From Candidatus Thiosymbion ectosymbiont of Catanema sp. Cochon2018 (lineage in GTDB: Bacteria; Pseudomonadota; Gammaproteobacteria; Chromatiales; Chromatiaceae): a DNA stretch of 64,000 bases. A model generated the notes under the pieces. The model ran no database searches. It had not been told where the DNA came from and worked only from the letters and a program-made list of their open reading frames with translations. Position numbers and translations under genes: made by a program. This document shows positions 24,878 to 33,202 of the stretch, in pieces. Location: NCBI GenBank assembly GCA_011392765.1, contig WYCW01000002.1:404917-468916 (forward strand), in the 5' to 3' direction. Position 1 is the first letter of the stretch. The number at the start of each line of letters is the position of its first letter.

Positions 24878-26155
24878 TCAACCCGCAATAGGACCGATCG
24901 GCAGCAGCTCCGGGGCGTGGGTGAGAACGCTCAAGTGGGCGTCCGGACCTTGGCGCCGCAAGGCCTCCTCCACCGCCCAGGCCAGGGTCGGCGCGTGGGT
25001 GTGGCCGAGTGCCGCTTTTTCCTCCGAGGTGATGCCGGGGGAGTAGTTGATGACCGAGGCATGCTCCCGGACCATGGCCCAGGCGATGGCGAGAGCGCAG
25101 GCGACCCCCTTGGTAAGGCGCCCGTCCCGGTAAGCGGCCTTGATGTCCTGCGACGGCCAGGCAGTGAACTCCAGGAGCTCGGTGTGGACCGGGCTGACCC
25201 CTTCCGGTGCCGGCGTGCAGACGATGATGGTGCCGCCCGGCCTGACCATGCGCTGGGCCGGATACAAGGATTTGTGCGACTGCCAGAAATCCAGGTCACA
25301 GGGGTGGGAATTGGCCAGCACGATGTCCGGGGTCTCCCGGTACTCGACCCCATAGAGTTCCCGTGCCAGCTCCACCCCCGCCCTGAATGCGGGACGCATC
25401 GCCCCGTAAAACAGGCCGACCACCTCGCCCGTGTCGTTCAGCACCGCATTGAAAATGGTGCGCAGGCCGACCCGGTCCGCCATGTCGTCCATGTCGCGGC
25501 GCACCGGGTTGTCCTCGATGCCGAGATAGGAATCGCCGCCGCTCTCGCAGGAGAGCAGATGGGTCTCCGCGGTGGTGCGATCCCCGCACACGCCGGGCTG
25601 GATGATCTTGGAGGAACCCGAAAACCCCGGAATATGGTGCGGCACGATGGTGCCCAGGCCGATGACCACGTCCGCCTCGACCACCGCCCGGTTGACCAGC
25701 AGCGGCGTGCCCTGGGACGAGGTACCGAGGTCCACCAGGGTCCGGGAATCGCGCCACTCGTGATTGAAGACCCGGATCTGCTCGAAGACGGCAGTGCCCA
25801 CCTTGGCCCGCAGCTCGTCCTCCGTCATATAACGGTGGGTACCCAGGGCCATGATGCAGCCAATCCTGTCGTTCGGCACCCCCGCCGCGTTCAGGCGCCG
25901 CAACAGCGGCGGCAGCATGCGATCCACGGGGGTGAGCCGAGTGGCATCATCGCTGACGATAATCACCTTATCCGTGGGCTCGACCCAGACCTCCAGCGGG
26001 GATTGCGCAATCGGCGCATCCAGCGCGGCCTCGATAGCCGCGTCCAGGTCCGGCACCGCCCGGCTCGGTTTCGGGCCGAGCACCTCGGCCAGATTCCGAT
26101 CCGGAATCTCCAACTCATAGGGCTCGCCCCCGAAGGGGATAGTCAGGATCGCCAT
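24878..26155 (-). CDS. LarA-family protein (nickel-pincer racemase family, DUF2088)
   Basis: A 425-residue LarA-like protein. Conserved elements include IIVSDDATRLTP (residues about 65-76), IMALGTHRYMTEDEL with the catalytic-type His, IVPHHIPGFSGSSKIIQPGV with the paired histidines and the lysine region that holds the nickel-pincer nucleotide in lactate racemase, and VLANSHPCDLDFWQSHKSLY. Family members racemise or epimerise several 2-hydroxy acids, so the substrate is not assigned here. Maturation needs LarB, LarC and LarE, none of which are in the window. The gene is flanked by repeats and an attC-like site, with no operon partner. Confidence 0.88.
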   Translation of the reverse strand: MAILTIPFGGEPYELEIPDRNLAEVLGPKPSRAVPDLDAAIEAALDAPIAQSPLEVWVEPTDKVIIVSDDATRLTPVDRMLPPLLRRLNAAGVPNDRIGCIMALGTHRYMTEDELRAKVGTAVFEQIRVFNHEWRDSRTLVDLGTSSQGTPLLVNRAVVEADVVIGLGTIVPHHIPGFSGSSKIIQPGVCGDRTTAETHLLSCESGGDSYLGIEDNPVRRDMDDMADRVGLRTIFNAVLNDTGEVVGLFYGAMRPAFRAGVELARELYGVEYRETPDIVLANSHPCDLDFWQSHKSLYPAQRMVRPGGTIIVCTPAPEGVSPVHTELLEFTAWPSQDIKAAYRDGRLTKGVACALAIAWAMVREHASVINYSPGITSEEKAALGHTHAPTLAWAVEEALRRQGPDAHLSVLTHAPELLPIGPIAG

Positions 26156-27020
26156 AGGTACTCTTCGTATGTCATTTTTGTTTTGGCTTTTTATGGATTC
26201 CGGACTGCTTTGGAATGCGCCGGCTCAGAGCCTGGCTAAGAACTAGCGAGGCTTTGCCTCAGACCGACGAGGCATGAAGACCCTCCAGGCCCCTCTCCCG
26301 TAAGGCCCCATCTCCTACGCCCAACCAGCCGTTGAAGAGCCAAGGTAGGTCGAAATCGAAATCGGGATCGCAATCGGAATCTCGATTTCGATCCCGATCC
26401 CGATCCCGATTTGTGCACTGCATAAACTTGACTCATTTGTAAAGATTCGGGTCTCTCAAGGAATCCTAGCGAGGCTCCGCCTCAGACCGACGAGGCGTGA
26501 GTCGCGGTTGACAAGAACCACGAATGGACACGAATATTATTTACTCATATTCATAGGGTTTCTCCAACAAACCATGCCCAAGGGTATTCAGTGCCTCCCT
26601 GGCGTAGCCTACGATTTGGTATACCTCGTCCTGCAATAATAATTCGTGTCTATTCGTGTTCATTCGTGGTTCTCTTTGTGCAATGCACAAATTTGACTCA
26701 TTTGTAAAGATTCGGCTCCCTCAAGGGATCCTAGGAGGCGTTCTCAATTGAGCCAAAGCATCATAAAACTCAAACCCGTAGGCTGGGTTACGGCCAGGGA
26801 CGGCGAAACCCAACACAGGGTATTGCGGATCGGAAAAGCTGGGTTTCGTTCCTCAACCCAGCTACAACACTTAGATGATTTATTGATTGAGAACGCCCCC
26901 TAGCCCATTGCCTGTCATTTCGAGCGCAGCGAGAAATCCTTGTCCCGACGGAGGAGGGATCTTGTGACTCGAGCGTCTGTCTCCCGAGCTATAAAGAGCC
27001 TGAAAAATTACCACTACCCC
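26156..27020. repeat. Repeat field with R4, R3 and R2 copies
   Basis: R4 copies are at 26236-26276 (partial), 26410-26502 and 26678-26740. An R3 palindrome spans 26513-26677: AACCACGAATGGACACGAAT at the left and ATTCGTGTTCATTCGTGGTT at the right, with about 120 bases inside. An R2 copy at 26778-26875 carries GTAGGCTGGGTTACGGCC and a CTGGGTTTCGTTCCTCAACC end. A short GATCC/GATCG-rich tract lies near 26350-26410. No gene is supported. Confidence 0.75.
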
Positions 27021-28941
27021 TGATGTATCCCCACATTATTCCAATATAAAACAACAAGATATAGCGAGGTAGGTTGGGCAAAGGGCCAGGGATGGCCCGT
27101 GCCCAACACCTTGTTGGGCACGCCTGCCGTCCCTGGCGGGCTTTGCCCAACCTCTCATAGCCCCTGCAAATCAATAAATTTTATGCTAGACCCGATCTCA
27201 ACTCATGCGAAAAGAAGGGGCAATGGGCAATAAGCTCAGCTTATCAGTCCAGCCCATACAGCTCGCAGGACGGATGGTTCGGAGGAACGGGAATCCACGA
27301 CTTCCGGATGGGCACCCCTGGGGTCAGCCAAACCTCTCACCTGGGATGTCCGTCACACGGCATCGAATCAGTTTCATTGGGCATCTGGCCCAGAGGCCAT
27401 CCCGGGCGCCGCCTCACGACTACGGTGGGATCTGCCACGCGATCCGAGGTTGGGTAAAAGGTCAGCGCCAGAGAAGCCATGCTCCTTCCCGTTGTGGTTC
27501 GCGGTTCACGGTCTACATGGGCGTTTCCTCCCTATGGGGAATAGTTCAGTCGCGCTCAGGCTTCCGCAACGGCTTCCAGATCGAACAGCTTGTTGACCTC
27601 GAAGGGGTTCCCGTGGGCAATCTGCCACACGGCCTGGGCCAGCTTGCGCATGAGGGCAATCACGACTTTGTTCTTGACCGCCCCCGGGCGGTTGGTTTTG
27701 AGTTCGTACCAGCGCTTCACGACCGGATGGTGGGCAAGCAGCCGTAAGGCGGCAAAGTAGAGGTAGAAGCGGGCCAGCGATGGCCCGCGTTTGGTGATCT
27801 TCAGCTGCCCTTTGTGCTTGCCGCTGCTGCGTTCCTTGAGGTTCAATCCCAATGCCTTGAGGTAGCTGCGCGCATCCGGATAGCTCTGCGGGGACCCCAC
27901 CGCGGCTACCAGCACCGCCGCCGAGACCGTGCCCACCACCCCCGCCATCCGCACCAGCACCGGCTCGCGCTTCACTTGGCGCGCCAACTCCCGCTCGATC
28001 CGGCGAACTTCCCGGCGCGCTTCCACCAGGTCGCCAGCCAGCCATTGCAACAACTCGCGCTCGGCCATCAGGCACGGAACTCCCAGGCTCCCATCCGCAC
28101 TGGCGATCAGGGCTCCGATTTTCTCCGCCCGCAGCCCCGATCCACCCCGACCACGCATCAGCGCCGCGGCCCCCTCAGCATCGGCGGCTACCGACGCCGG
28201 ATCTCCATAGGCATGAATCAGCGCCGGCAGGGTTACCGTGTTCAGCCCCAACACCTCCAAACACTCCGGCCAATGACGGCTCAATTGCGCCTCCAGACGG
28301 TTACTCGCACTCTGCTGACGCCCTTTGCTCACCCGCAACTGGGTCAGCACCGCCATCACTTGCCGACGCCCCTCCGCCGCTTCCGGCCACACCTGACTGA
28401 TCCCCTCCAGGTGCAACCGCCCAATCAGGTACGCCGCCTTGGCATCGTGCAGACTCGGCACCCCATCGTACACTTCCGCCGCATCATGTACCCGCTTCGG
28501 ACTCACCCGATACACCCCAATCCCCGCTTGCCGGAGCTGCCACACCAGCGCATCACCGTAGGTCCCACTCGGCTCCAGCACCGCTTCTAACCGCCGACCT
28601 TCTCCTAGCTCGACCAACTGCTCAATGACTTTCCTCGTCTCCTGCGGATGACGCCACCCCAGCGTCACCACCGCTTCCTGAGCTGCCGTCAACACCGTCG
28701 CCACGAAGTCTTCCTTGGCGACATCTACCGCCACTACCACCCGCTCTCCCCCGAGCTGACCTCGCACCTCACTCCACTTCACCTGCTTGAACTTGACACA
28801 TTTGTACCGACGTTTACTCATGGGGACACCTCCCACTTCTCGGTTGATATAAAGCAAGTTAATCACTTGCCCTCCGAGCCATGAGGGTCCCCTTGTCCTT
28901 CTTATAACTGACTACGCGGGCTGATTTGCGGGGATACTTCA
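27021..28941. mobile_element. R7 element interrupted by an IS110-family gene
   Basis: The left end TGATGTATCCCCACA (27021-27035) and the right end TGCGGGGATACTTCA (28927-28941) mirror each other like the ends of the intact R7 element at 2513-2679. The interval holds a nested palindrome at 27066-27154 (AGGTTGGGCAAAG ... CTTTGCCCAACCT enclosing GTGCCCAACA/TGTTGGGCAC) and an IS110 transposase. The simplest reading is insertion of IS110 DNA into an R7 copy. IS110 lacks terminal repeats, so its exact ends cannot be set. Confidence 0.5.
27556..28821 (-). CDS. IS110-family transposase
   Basis: A 421-residue protein. The N-terminal DEDD (RuvC-like) domain begins VVVAVDVAKEDFVATVLTA with the first Asp, then LEAVLEPSGTYGDALVW with the Glu, and VHDAAEVYDGVPSLHDAKAA with the final Asp pair. 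The C-terminal Transposase_20 domain has AGVVGTVSAAVLVAAVG with the catalytic-type serine, followed by YLKALGLNLKERSSGKHKGQ. Length and order match IS110 proteins, which use a structured bridge RNA from the element's non-coding end. I start at the ATG at 28821 (MSKRRYKCVKFKQVKW). No internal stop is visible. Confidence 0.92.
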   Translation of the reverse strand: MSKRRYKCVKFKQVKWSEVRGQLGGERVVVAVDVAKEDFVATVLTAAQEAVVTLGWRHPQETRKVIEQLVELGEGRRLEAVLEPSGTYGDALVWQLRQAGIGVYRVSPKRVHDAAEVYDGVPSLHDAKAAYLIGRLHLEGISQVWPEAAEGRRQVMAVLTQLRVSKGRQQSASNRLEAQLSRHWPECLEVLGLNTVTLPALIHAYGDPASVAADAEGAAALMRGRGGSGLRAEKIGALIASADGSLGVPCLMAERELLQWLAGDLVEARREVRRIERELARQVKREPVLVRMAGVVGTVSAAVLVAAVGSPQSYPDARSYLKALGLNLKERSSGKHKGQLKITKRGPSLARFYLYFAALRLLAHHPVVKRWYELKTNRPGAVKNKVVIALMRKLAQAVWQIAHGNPFEVNKLFDLEAVAEA

Positions 28942-28950
28942 GCCACTACC

Positions 28951-29766
28951 CTACTTCTGACAGACCGGGCAATAGAAGCTTGAACGTTGTCCGATCCGAC
29001 GCAAGCGGATGGGCTTGCCGCAGCGGGGGCAGGGTTCCCCTTCTCGGCCGTAGACCTTCAGGGACCGCACGAAGTAACCGGGACCGCCGTCATCCCGCAC
29101 GAAATCCCGCAGGGTCGTGCCGCCCTGATCGATGGCGCTCGTGAGCACTTCCCGGATCTCGGCCGCCAGACGCCGGTAGCGTTCGCGGCCGATTCGGTTG
29201 CAGGCGCGCGCCGGGTGGATTCCCGCCCGAAACAGGGATTCGTTGGCGTAGATATTGCCCACACCCACCACCAGCTCCGCATCCATGATAAAGCTCTTGA
29301 CCGCGCACCGCCTGCCGCGGGCACGCCTATACAGATAGTCGCCGTCGAAGCCGGGCTCCAACGGCTCGGGTCCCAAGTGCGCGAGCAGGGGGTGATCCGC
29401 GGGCGGCTCGGGCGTCCACAGAAAAACCCCGAAGCGGCGCGGATCGCGCATACGCAGGCAACTGCCGTTCCGCAGGCACAGATCCAGATGATCGTGCTTC
29501 GCGGGTGGAACATCGGATGCCAACACCCGCAGGCTGCCGGACATCCCCAGATGGATCAGGATGGTGCCGTGCTCCAGCGCCAACAGCAGGTACTTACCGC
29601 GACGCCCCAGCGCCAGGATGCGCTGACCACGGACCTGGTCCTCGGTATCCGCAGGCACCGGCCGGCGCAGGCGACGCTCCCGCACCAACAGCCGGTCGAC
29701 ACGGGCCCCCCGCAGGTGGGGAGCGATCCCGCGCAAGGTCGTCTCTACCTCCGGTAGCTCGGGCAC
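28951..29766 (-). CDS. mutM: Formamidopyrimidine-DNA glycosylase (MutM/Fpg)
   Basis: A 271-residue base-excision repair enzyme that removes 8-oxoguanine and formamidopyrimidines and cleaves abasic sites. It opens PELPEVETTLRGI after Met; the exposed Pro is the catalytic nucleophile, with Glu next to it. IHLGMSGSLRVL and VVGVGNIYANESLFRAGIHP (helix-two-turn-helix) are present. The C-terminal zinc finger has CPRCGKPIRLRRIGQRSSF and YCPVCQK. Everything expected is there, so the enzyme should be active. The gene ends 10 bases from the R7/IS110 composite. It is preceded upstream by R6 and R1 repeats. Confidence 0.97.
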   Translation of the reverse strand: MPELPEVETTLRGIAPHLRGARVDRLLVRERRLRRPVPADTEDQVRGQRILALGRRGKYLLLALEHGTILIHLGMSGSLRVLASDVPPAKHDHLDLCLRNGSCLRMRDPRRFGVFLWTPEPPADHPLLAHLGPEPLEPGFDGDYLYRRARGRRCAVKSFIMDAELVVGVGNIYANESLFRAGIHPARACNRIGRERYRRLAAEIREVLTSAIDQGGTTLRDFVRDDGGPGYFVRSLKVYGREGEPCPRCGKPIRLRRIGQRSSFYCPVCQK

Positions 29767-29799
29767 GCCGGCCGCACCTCACTTTCTGCAAAACTACAG

Positions 29800-30035
29800 A
29801 TGCTCTTAATTACCGACCTGCCGGCAGGCAGGTAACATCGAGCGGGCGGATCTTCACGGAAGAGCTATCCGCAAATCAACGCAAATGGACGCAAATAAAT
29901 GAAACGGGATGAAGAACCGTCGATTTTGTTGGGTACGTCCACCGTCCGAAGATGCGGTTCGCGCGGGGAAGGCGTGCATCGGCCGGTAAGCTCAGAATCA
30001 CCGCGCTCACCGCATCCTACGTCCATCCTACGGAT
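29800..30035. repeat. R6 copy with internal insertion, then R1 copy
   Basis: R6 sequence (CTCTTAATTACCGA ... AACATCGAGCGGGCGGATCT) is split by a 17-base palindromic insert, CCTGCCGGCAGGCAGGT. It continues through CTTCACGGAAGAGCTATCCG to about 29900. R1 follows at 29945-30035 with GATGCGGTTCGCGCGGGGAA and a CCGCATCCTACGTCCATCCT tail. Confidence 0.75.
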
Positions 30036-30068
30036 CCGGCAAAGGGACAAAGCAAAAAGGACATAGGG

Positions 30069-31370
30069 TCAAAGCGTCCTGGCGAGACGAATACCGACGT
30101 AGTCGTTGGCACCATCCGCGGTGAGCCAGGAGCGGTTGGCGGAGCGCAGGATCCTCGGGTTGATGATCCAGGCGCCCCCGCGCAGCACACGCCGGGCGCA
30201 GTTGCCGCCGTTCTCCTCACCCCAGGCACTGCCGTCGGGCGGGGCGCCCTGGTAGCTGCTGTGCCAACAATCCTGGGTCCACTCCCAGACATTGCCGGCG
30301 ATCTCATGGAGCCCCCAGGGATTGGCCGGCAGACTGCCGGCCGGGACCGTCCGTTGCCGGTAGATCCCCGTTTCGGCACTGCAGTCGTTGTAGTCATAGT
30401 TGCCGTTGTAGTTGGCCTGGTCGGTATGGATACAATCGCCGGTCCAGAAGGGGGTCGAGGTGCCGGCCCGAGCGGCATACTCCCACTCGGCCTCCGTGGG
30501 CAGGCGGTAAGTCCGGCCGGTCTCTACACTCAGCCAGGCCGCATATTCCGTGGCGTCCTTCCAGGAGACATCGATCACTGGCCGTTCGCCCCGTCCCCAG
30601 CCCCGATCGTCCGGCTTCCTGCGTCCTGTGGCCAAGGCAAAGCGGTCGTACTGGGCAAAGGTAACCTGGGTACGACCAATGGCGAAGGGACGCAGATTCA
30701 CCCCATGGACCGGTCCCTCGTCATCATAGCGCCCAGGCTCGTCTGCAGGAGAGCCTATTTGGAAGCTGCCGCCGGGGATGACGACCATCGCCGGCCCCTG
30801 CGAGCCATCTTTGAGAATGTCATGGAAGACCGTCAGGGAAGCAAGCGAACCTTTGGTTTGCTCCGAGGATGACGGTACGGACGGTGTTGGCGTCCCAGTT
30901 TGTGGTGGAATCGGCGCAGTGTCGTCCGGAATAGGTTCCGGGTCCGGCGGTGGAGAGGGATCGGGTAGCGACGAGGACGGACCGCCAGTCTTGGCAATGT
31001 CCGCCAGCAGGGCCTGAAACGCAGCAGCGTCCCGAGCACCTTCCCAACCCACCAGGCTGAGGGTGTGGACATCGTAGAACCTCACAGGGAGCTCGATCTC
31101 CTCGTCGATCCGGATGGAAACGAATTTTTCGTGGCCTTGCGCCCAAGCCGATTCCCTACGCACCCATTTGGAGGCGACTGCGTGTTGCGACCACACGGTG
31201 ACGACGCACCGCACCTCTTCCAGGGTGGTCTCGATCAGCTCGTCGAAGGACTCGCCGGCGCGTATATCCAGGTCCCACCAGACCTGGTAGCCCTCGGCGG
31301 TCAGTGCATCGACCAGGGGCTTCACCCGTCGGCGGTCCTTCTGCGAATAGCTGATGAAGATGTCGGCCAT
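30069..31370 (-). CDS. TIR domain - FGE-sulfatase (SUMF1) fold protein
   Basis: A 433-residue two-domain protein. TIR: MADIFISYSQKDRRRVKPLV, VWWDLDIRAGESFDELIETT and SKWVRRESAW with the NADase-type catalytic Glu at residue 73. A Pro/Ser-rich linker covers about 130-185. FGE-sulfatase: MVVIPGGSFQIGSPADEP, YRLPTEAEWEYAARAG, GLHEIAGNVWEWTQDCW and VLRGGAWIINPRILRSANRS. The cysteines that true formylglycine-generating enzymes carry in the last segment are absent, so this domain more probably binds a ligand. Known TIR domains of this type hydrolyse NAD when activated, which suggests sensor-triggered abortive defence. A second TIR gene lies immediately upstream on the same strand. Confidence 0.9.
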   Translation of the reverse strand: MADIFISYSQKDRRRVKPLVDALTAEGYQVWWDLDIRAGESFDELIETTLEEVRCVVTVWSQHAVASKWVRRESAWAQGHEKFVSIRIDEEIELPVRFYDVHTLSLVGWEGARDAAAFQALLADIAKTGGPSSSLPDPSPPPDPEPIPDDTAPIPPQTGTPTPSVPSSSEQTKGSLASLTVFHDILKDGSQGPAMVVIPGGSFQIGSPADEPGRYDDEGPVHGVNLRPFAIGRTQVTFAQYDRFALATGRRKPDDRGWGRGERPVIDVSWKDATEYAAWLSVETGRTYRLPTEAEWEYAARAGTSTPFWTGDCIHTDQANYNGNYDYNDCSAETGIYRQRTVPAGSLPANPWGLHEIAGNVWEWTQDCWHSSYQGAPPDGSAWGEENGGNCARRVLRGGAWIINPRILRSANRSWLTADGANDYVGIRLARTL

Positions 31371-31468
31371 GTCTTACGCCTGTCCCTTTCCTCTGTTCTC
31401 TTTTGTCCTCTTTCCCAGTGGACGCGGATCAAATCGGCAAGAATAGCCCAATGGCGACCGGTACGCGA

Positions 31469-32638
31469 TCATCGTCTGCCTGGTCCGCCCGGTGGCCGCG
31501 GCAAAGCCCGCGGAGGTGGCCTCGATACGGACGATGGTCGAACGGGCCTGGGGTCACCGTGGGTCCGTCTCTTGTCTTCGTGCCTTCCGGAGTCCCGGCG
31601 ATGCGGTCGTATCGGCTTCGGTGCGGCCGATGGCCGAGCGGGTGTAGGGTCACTGCGGGTCCGTCCCTTGTCATTATCGCGCTTGGGCTTGTCCGTAGGG
31701 GAGCCTATAGGGTCACCGCGGGTCCGTCCCTTGTCATTATCGCGTTCGGGCTTGTCCGTAGGGGAGCCCGTCCGGAAGCCGCCGTTGGGGGTGACCACCG
31801 TCTCCGGCCCCGGCGAGCCATCCTCGGGGGTATCGCGGAAGACCGTCGAGGGAGGAGATTTATCCGGCCCCGGGGATGGCGATACCGGCGGCGTCGGCTT
31901 TTCACTCTTCGGCCTCTCAGGCTTCGGTTTTTCAATCTTTGGTCTCTCAGTCTTCGGTATTTCAACCTTCGGTTTCTCGAACAGCCTCTCGATGTTCGGT
32001 CTCTCGATCCGTAGTGGAGTCGGCGCGGTGCCGTCCGGAACAGACTCACCACCCCTCAGGACGAACAGGACAATGCCCCCAACCAACGCACCGATGAAAA
32101 CTACAATCAACCCGGCTATGCCACTCCACCGGAGGGGCGAGATTGGTTGCTTCGGGATCTTCGGCGCCGGCCTCGGGTCCGGCAACCGTAGGGGCGAGGC
32201 GGGCTTCGGGCCCGGCAGGGGAAACGGATTGGACGGCAGTGAGGGCGGGCCGGCGATCTTGGCAATGTCCGCCAGCAGGGCTTGAAACCCAGTGGCGTCC
32301 CGAGGGCCTTCCCAGCCCACCAGGCCGAGGGTGTGGACGTTGTAGAATTTCAGGGGAAGCTCGATCTCCTCGTCGATCCGGATGGAAACGAGCTTTGCAT
32401 GGTCCTTCGCCCAAGCCGACTCCGCGCGCACCCACTCGGAGGCGACCGCGTGTTGCGACCAGACAGCGACGACGCACCGCACCCTTTTCAGCGTGCTCTC
32501 GATGAGTTCGTCGAAGGACTCGCCGGCGCGGATCTCCCGGTCCCACCAGACCTGGTAGCCCTCGGCAGTCAAGGCATCGACCAGAAACCCGACCCGCTGG
32601 CGGTCTTTTTGCGAGTAGCTGATGAAGATATCGGCCAT
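31469..32638 (-). CDS. TIR - transmembrane protein with decayed FGE region
   Basis: A 389-residue protein whose TIR domain (residues 1-125) is a near copy of the TIR-FGE neighbour: MADIFISYSQKDRQRVGFLV, RAGESFDELIESTL, and Glu73 in SEWVRAESAW. A proline-rich segment precedes one membrane helix (about 177-199, IAGLIVVFIGALVGGIVLFV), then a Pro/Lys/Glu-rich stretch (ERPKIEKPKPERPKSEKP). At about 285 the start of an FGE domain appears (ETVVTPNGGFRTGSPTDKP) but dissolves into two 21-residue repeats and a low-complexity, frameshifted tail. FGE-like residues continue in other frames down to about 31400. The TIR may still be functional; the FGE is not. I start at 32638 by alignment with the neighbour. 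Confidence 0.75.
   Translation of the reverse strand: MADIFISYSQKDRQRVGFLVDALTAEGYQVWWDREIRAGESFDELIESTLKRVRCVVAVWSQHAVASEWVRAESAWAKDHAKLVSIRIDEEIELPLKFYNVHTLGLVGWEGPRDATGFQALLADIAKIAGPPSLPSNPFPLPGPKPASPLRLPDPRPAPKIPKQPISPLRWSGIAGLIVVFIGALVGGIVLFVLRGGESVPDGTAPTPLRIERPNIERLFEKPKVEIPKTERPKIEKPKPERPKSEKPTPPVSPSPGPDKSPPSTVFRDTPEDGSPGPETVVTPNGGFRTGSPTDKPERDNDKGRTRGDPIGSPTDKPKRDNDKGRTRSDPTPARPSAAPKPIRPHRRDSGRHEDKRRTHGDPRPVRPSSVSRPPPRALPRPPGGPGRR
31647..31772. repeat. Tandem 63-base duplication in the decayed FGE region
   Basis: Two adjacent units beginning GGGTCACTGCGGGTCCGTCC (31647) and GGGTCACCGCGGGTCCGTCC (31710) encode GSPTDKPERDNDKGRTRGDP-like residues twice. A shorter third relative starts near 31551. 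It is the segment equivalent to the GSPADEPGRYDDEG motif of the intact FGE next door. Confidence 0.85.
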
Positions 32639-33202
32639 GTCTCTCAGCCCGAGCCCTTTCTTCGCTCTTGCCCGGCGGACGCGGAGCAAATCGAAAAGGA
32701 TAGCCCCATGGCGACCCATATGCGATATTTTGTGGGGTTGAGCGTGTGTTCCGACCCCGAACCGGTCTCGCTCCCCACGCTTCGTTACCTCCGCGTGACA
32801 GACCGCAGCTACCTGTCTATCAGCAATCAACCGGGCAGCCACCTCTCAGGCTGCTGGACTGACCAGACTTTGCCCGGCACACCGGATTGCACAGATTTTC
32901 GCAGATTAAAAGCGAAATAATCTGTGGAAATCCGCGTAATCTGCGGATCAAAAAGATTTTTTCGGGTTATGCACCACTCTCCGGCCCCACGCCGGTCTAT
33001 GCGGGCTATGCCGCAGCTTTTCCTCTTTCGGATATTTATTTTTCCTATGCTCAATACGACCCGGGCTGCTCCTTTTGAAAAATACCGCCGGCAGCGGTGA
33101 TCGAGTTAGAATCCCCCGTCTTCGACCCGAGCACCACGGACTTCCAAGAAGAAATCCGGCGGTAGGACAAACACGGCGATCAAGCCGAAAGCAGGAGTAT
33201 CC
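32639..33202. other. Intergenic region with an R5 hairpin upstream of htrA
   Basis: The divergent TIR and htrA genes are separated by 564 bases. An R5 copy lies at 32880-32950 (ATTGCACAGATTTTCGCAGA mirrored by AATCTGTGGAAATCCGCGTA). GCAGGAGT about 5 bases before the htrA ATG is its ribosome-binding site. I see no further gene. Confidence 0.6.

Noticed and set aside
24917-26239. Long plus-strand open frame (440 codons) opposite the LarA-family gene
   Set aside because: It is the antisense shadow of a GC-rich gene; the translation has no recognisable motif, while the minus strand shows clear LarA motifs.
27205-27747. Plus-strand 180-codon ORF entering the IS110 gene from the side
   Set aside because: Half of it is antisense to the IS110 transposase and the rest lies in repeat-like DNA; no protein features.
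30069-30200. Confirmed diversity-generating retroelement target
   Set aside because: The C-terminus of the TIR-FGE protein resembles such targets, but no reverse transcriptase or template repeat is in the window, so it is kept only as a question.
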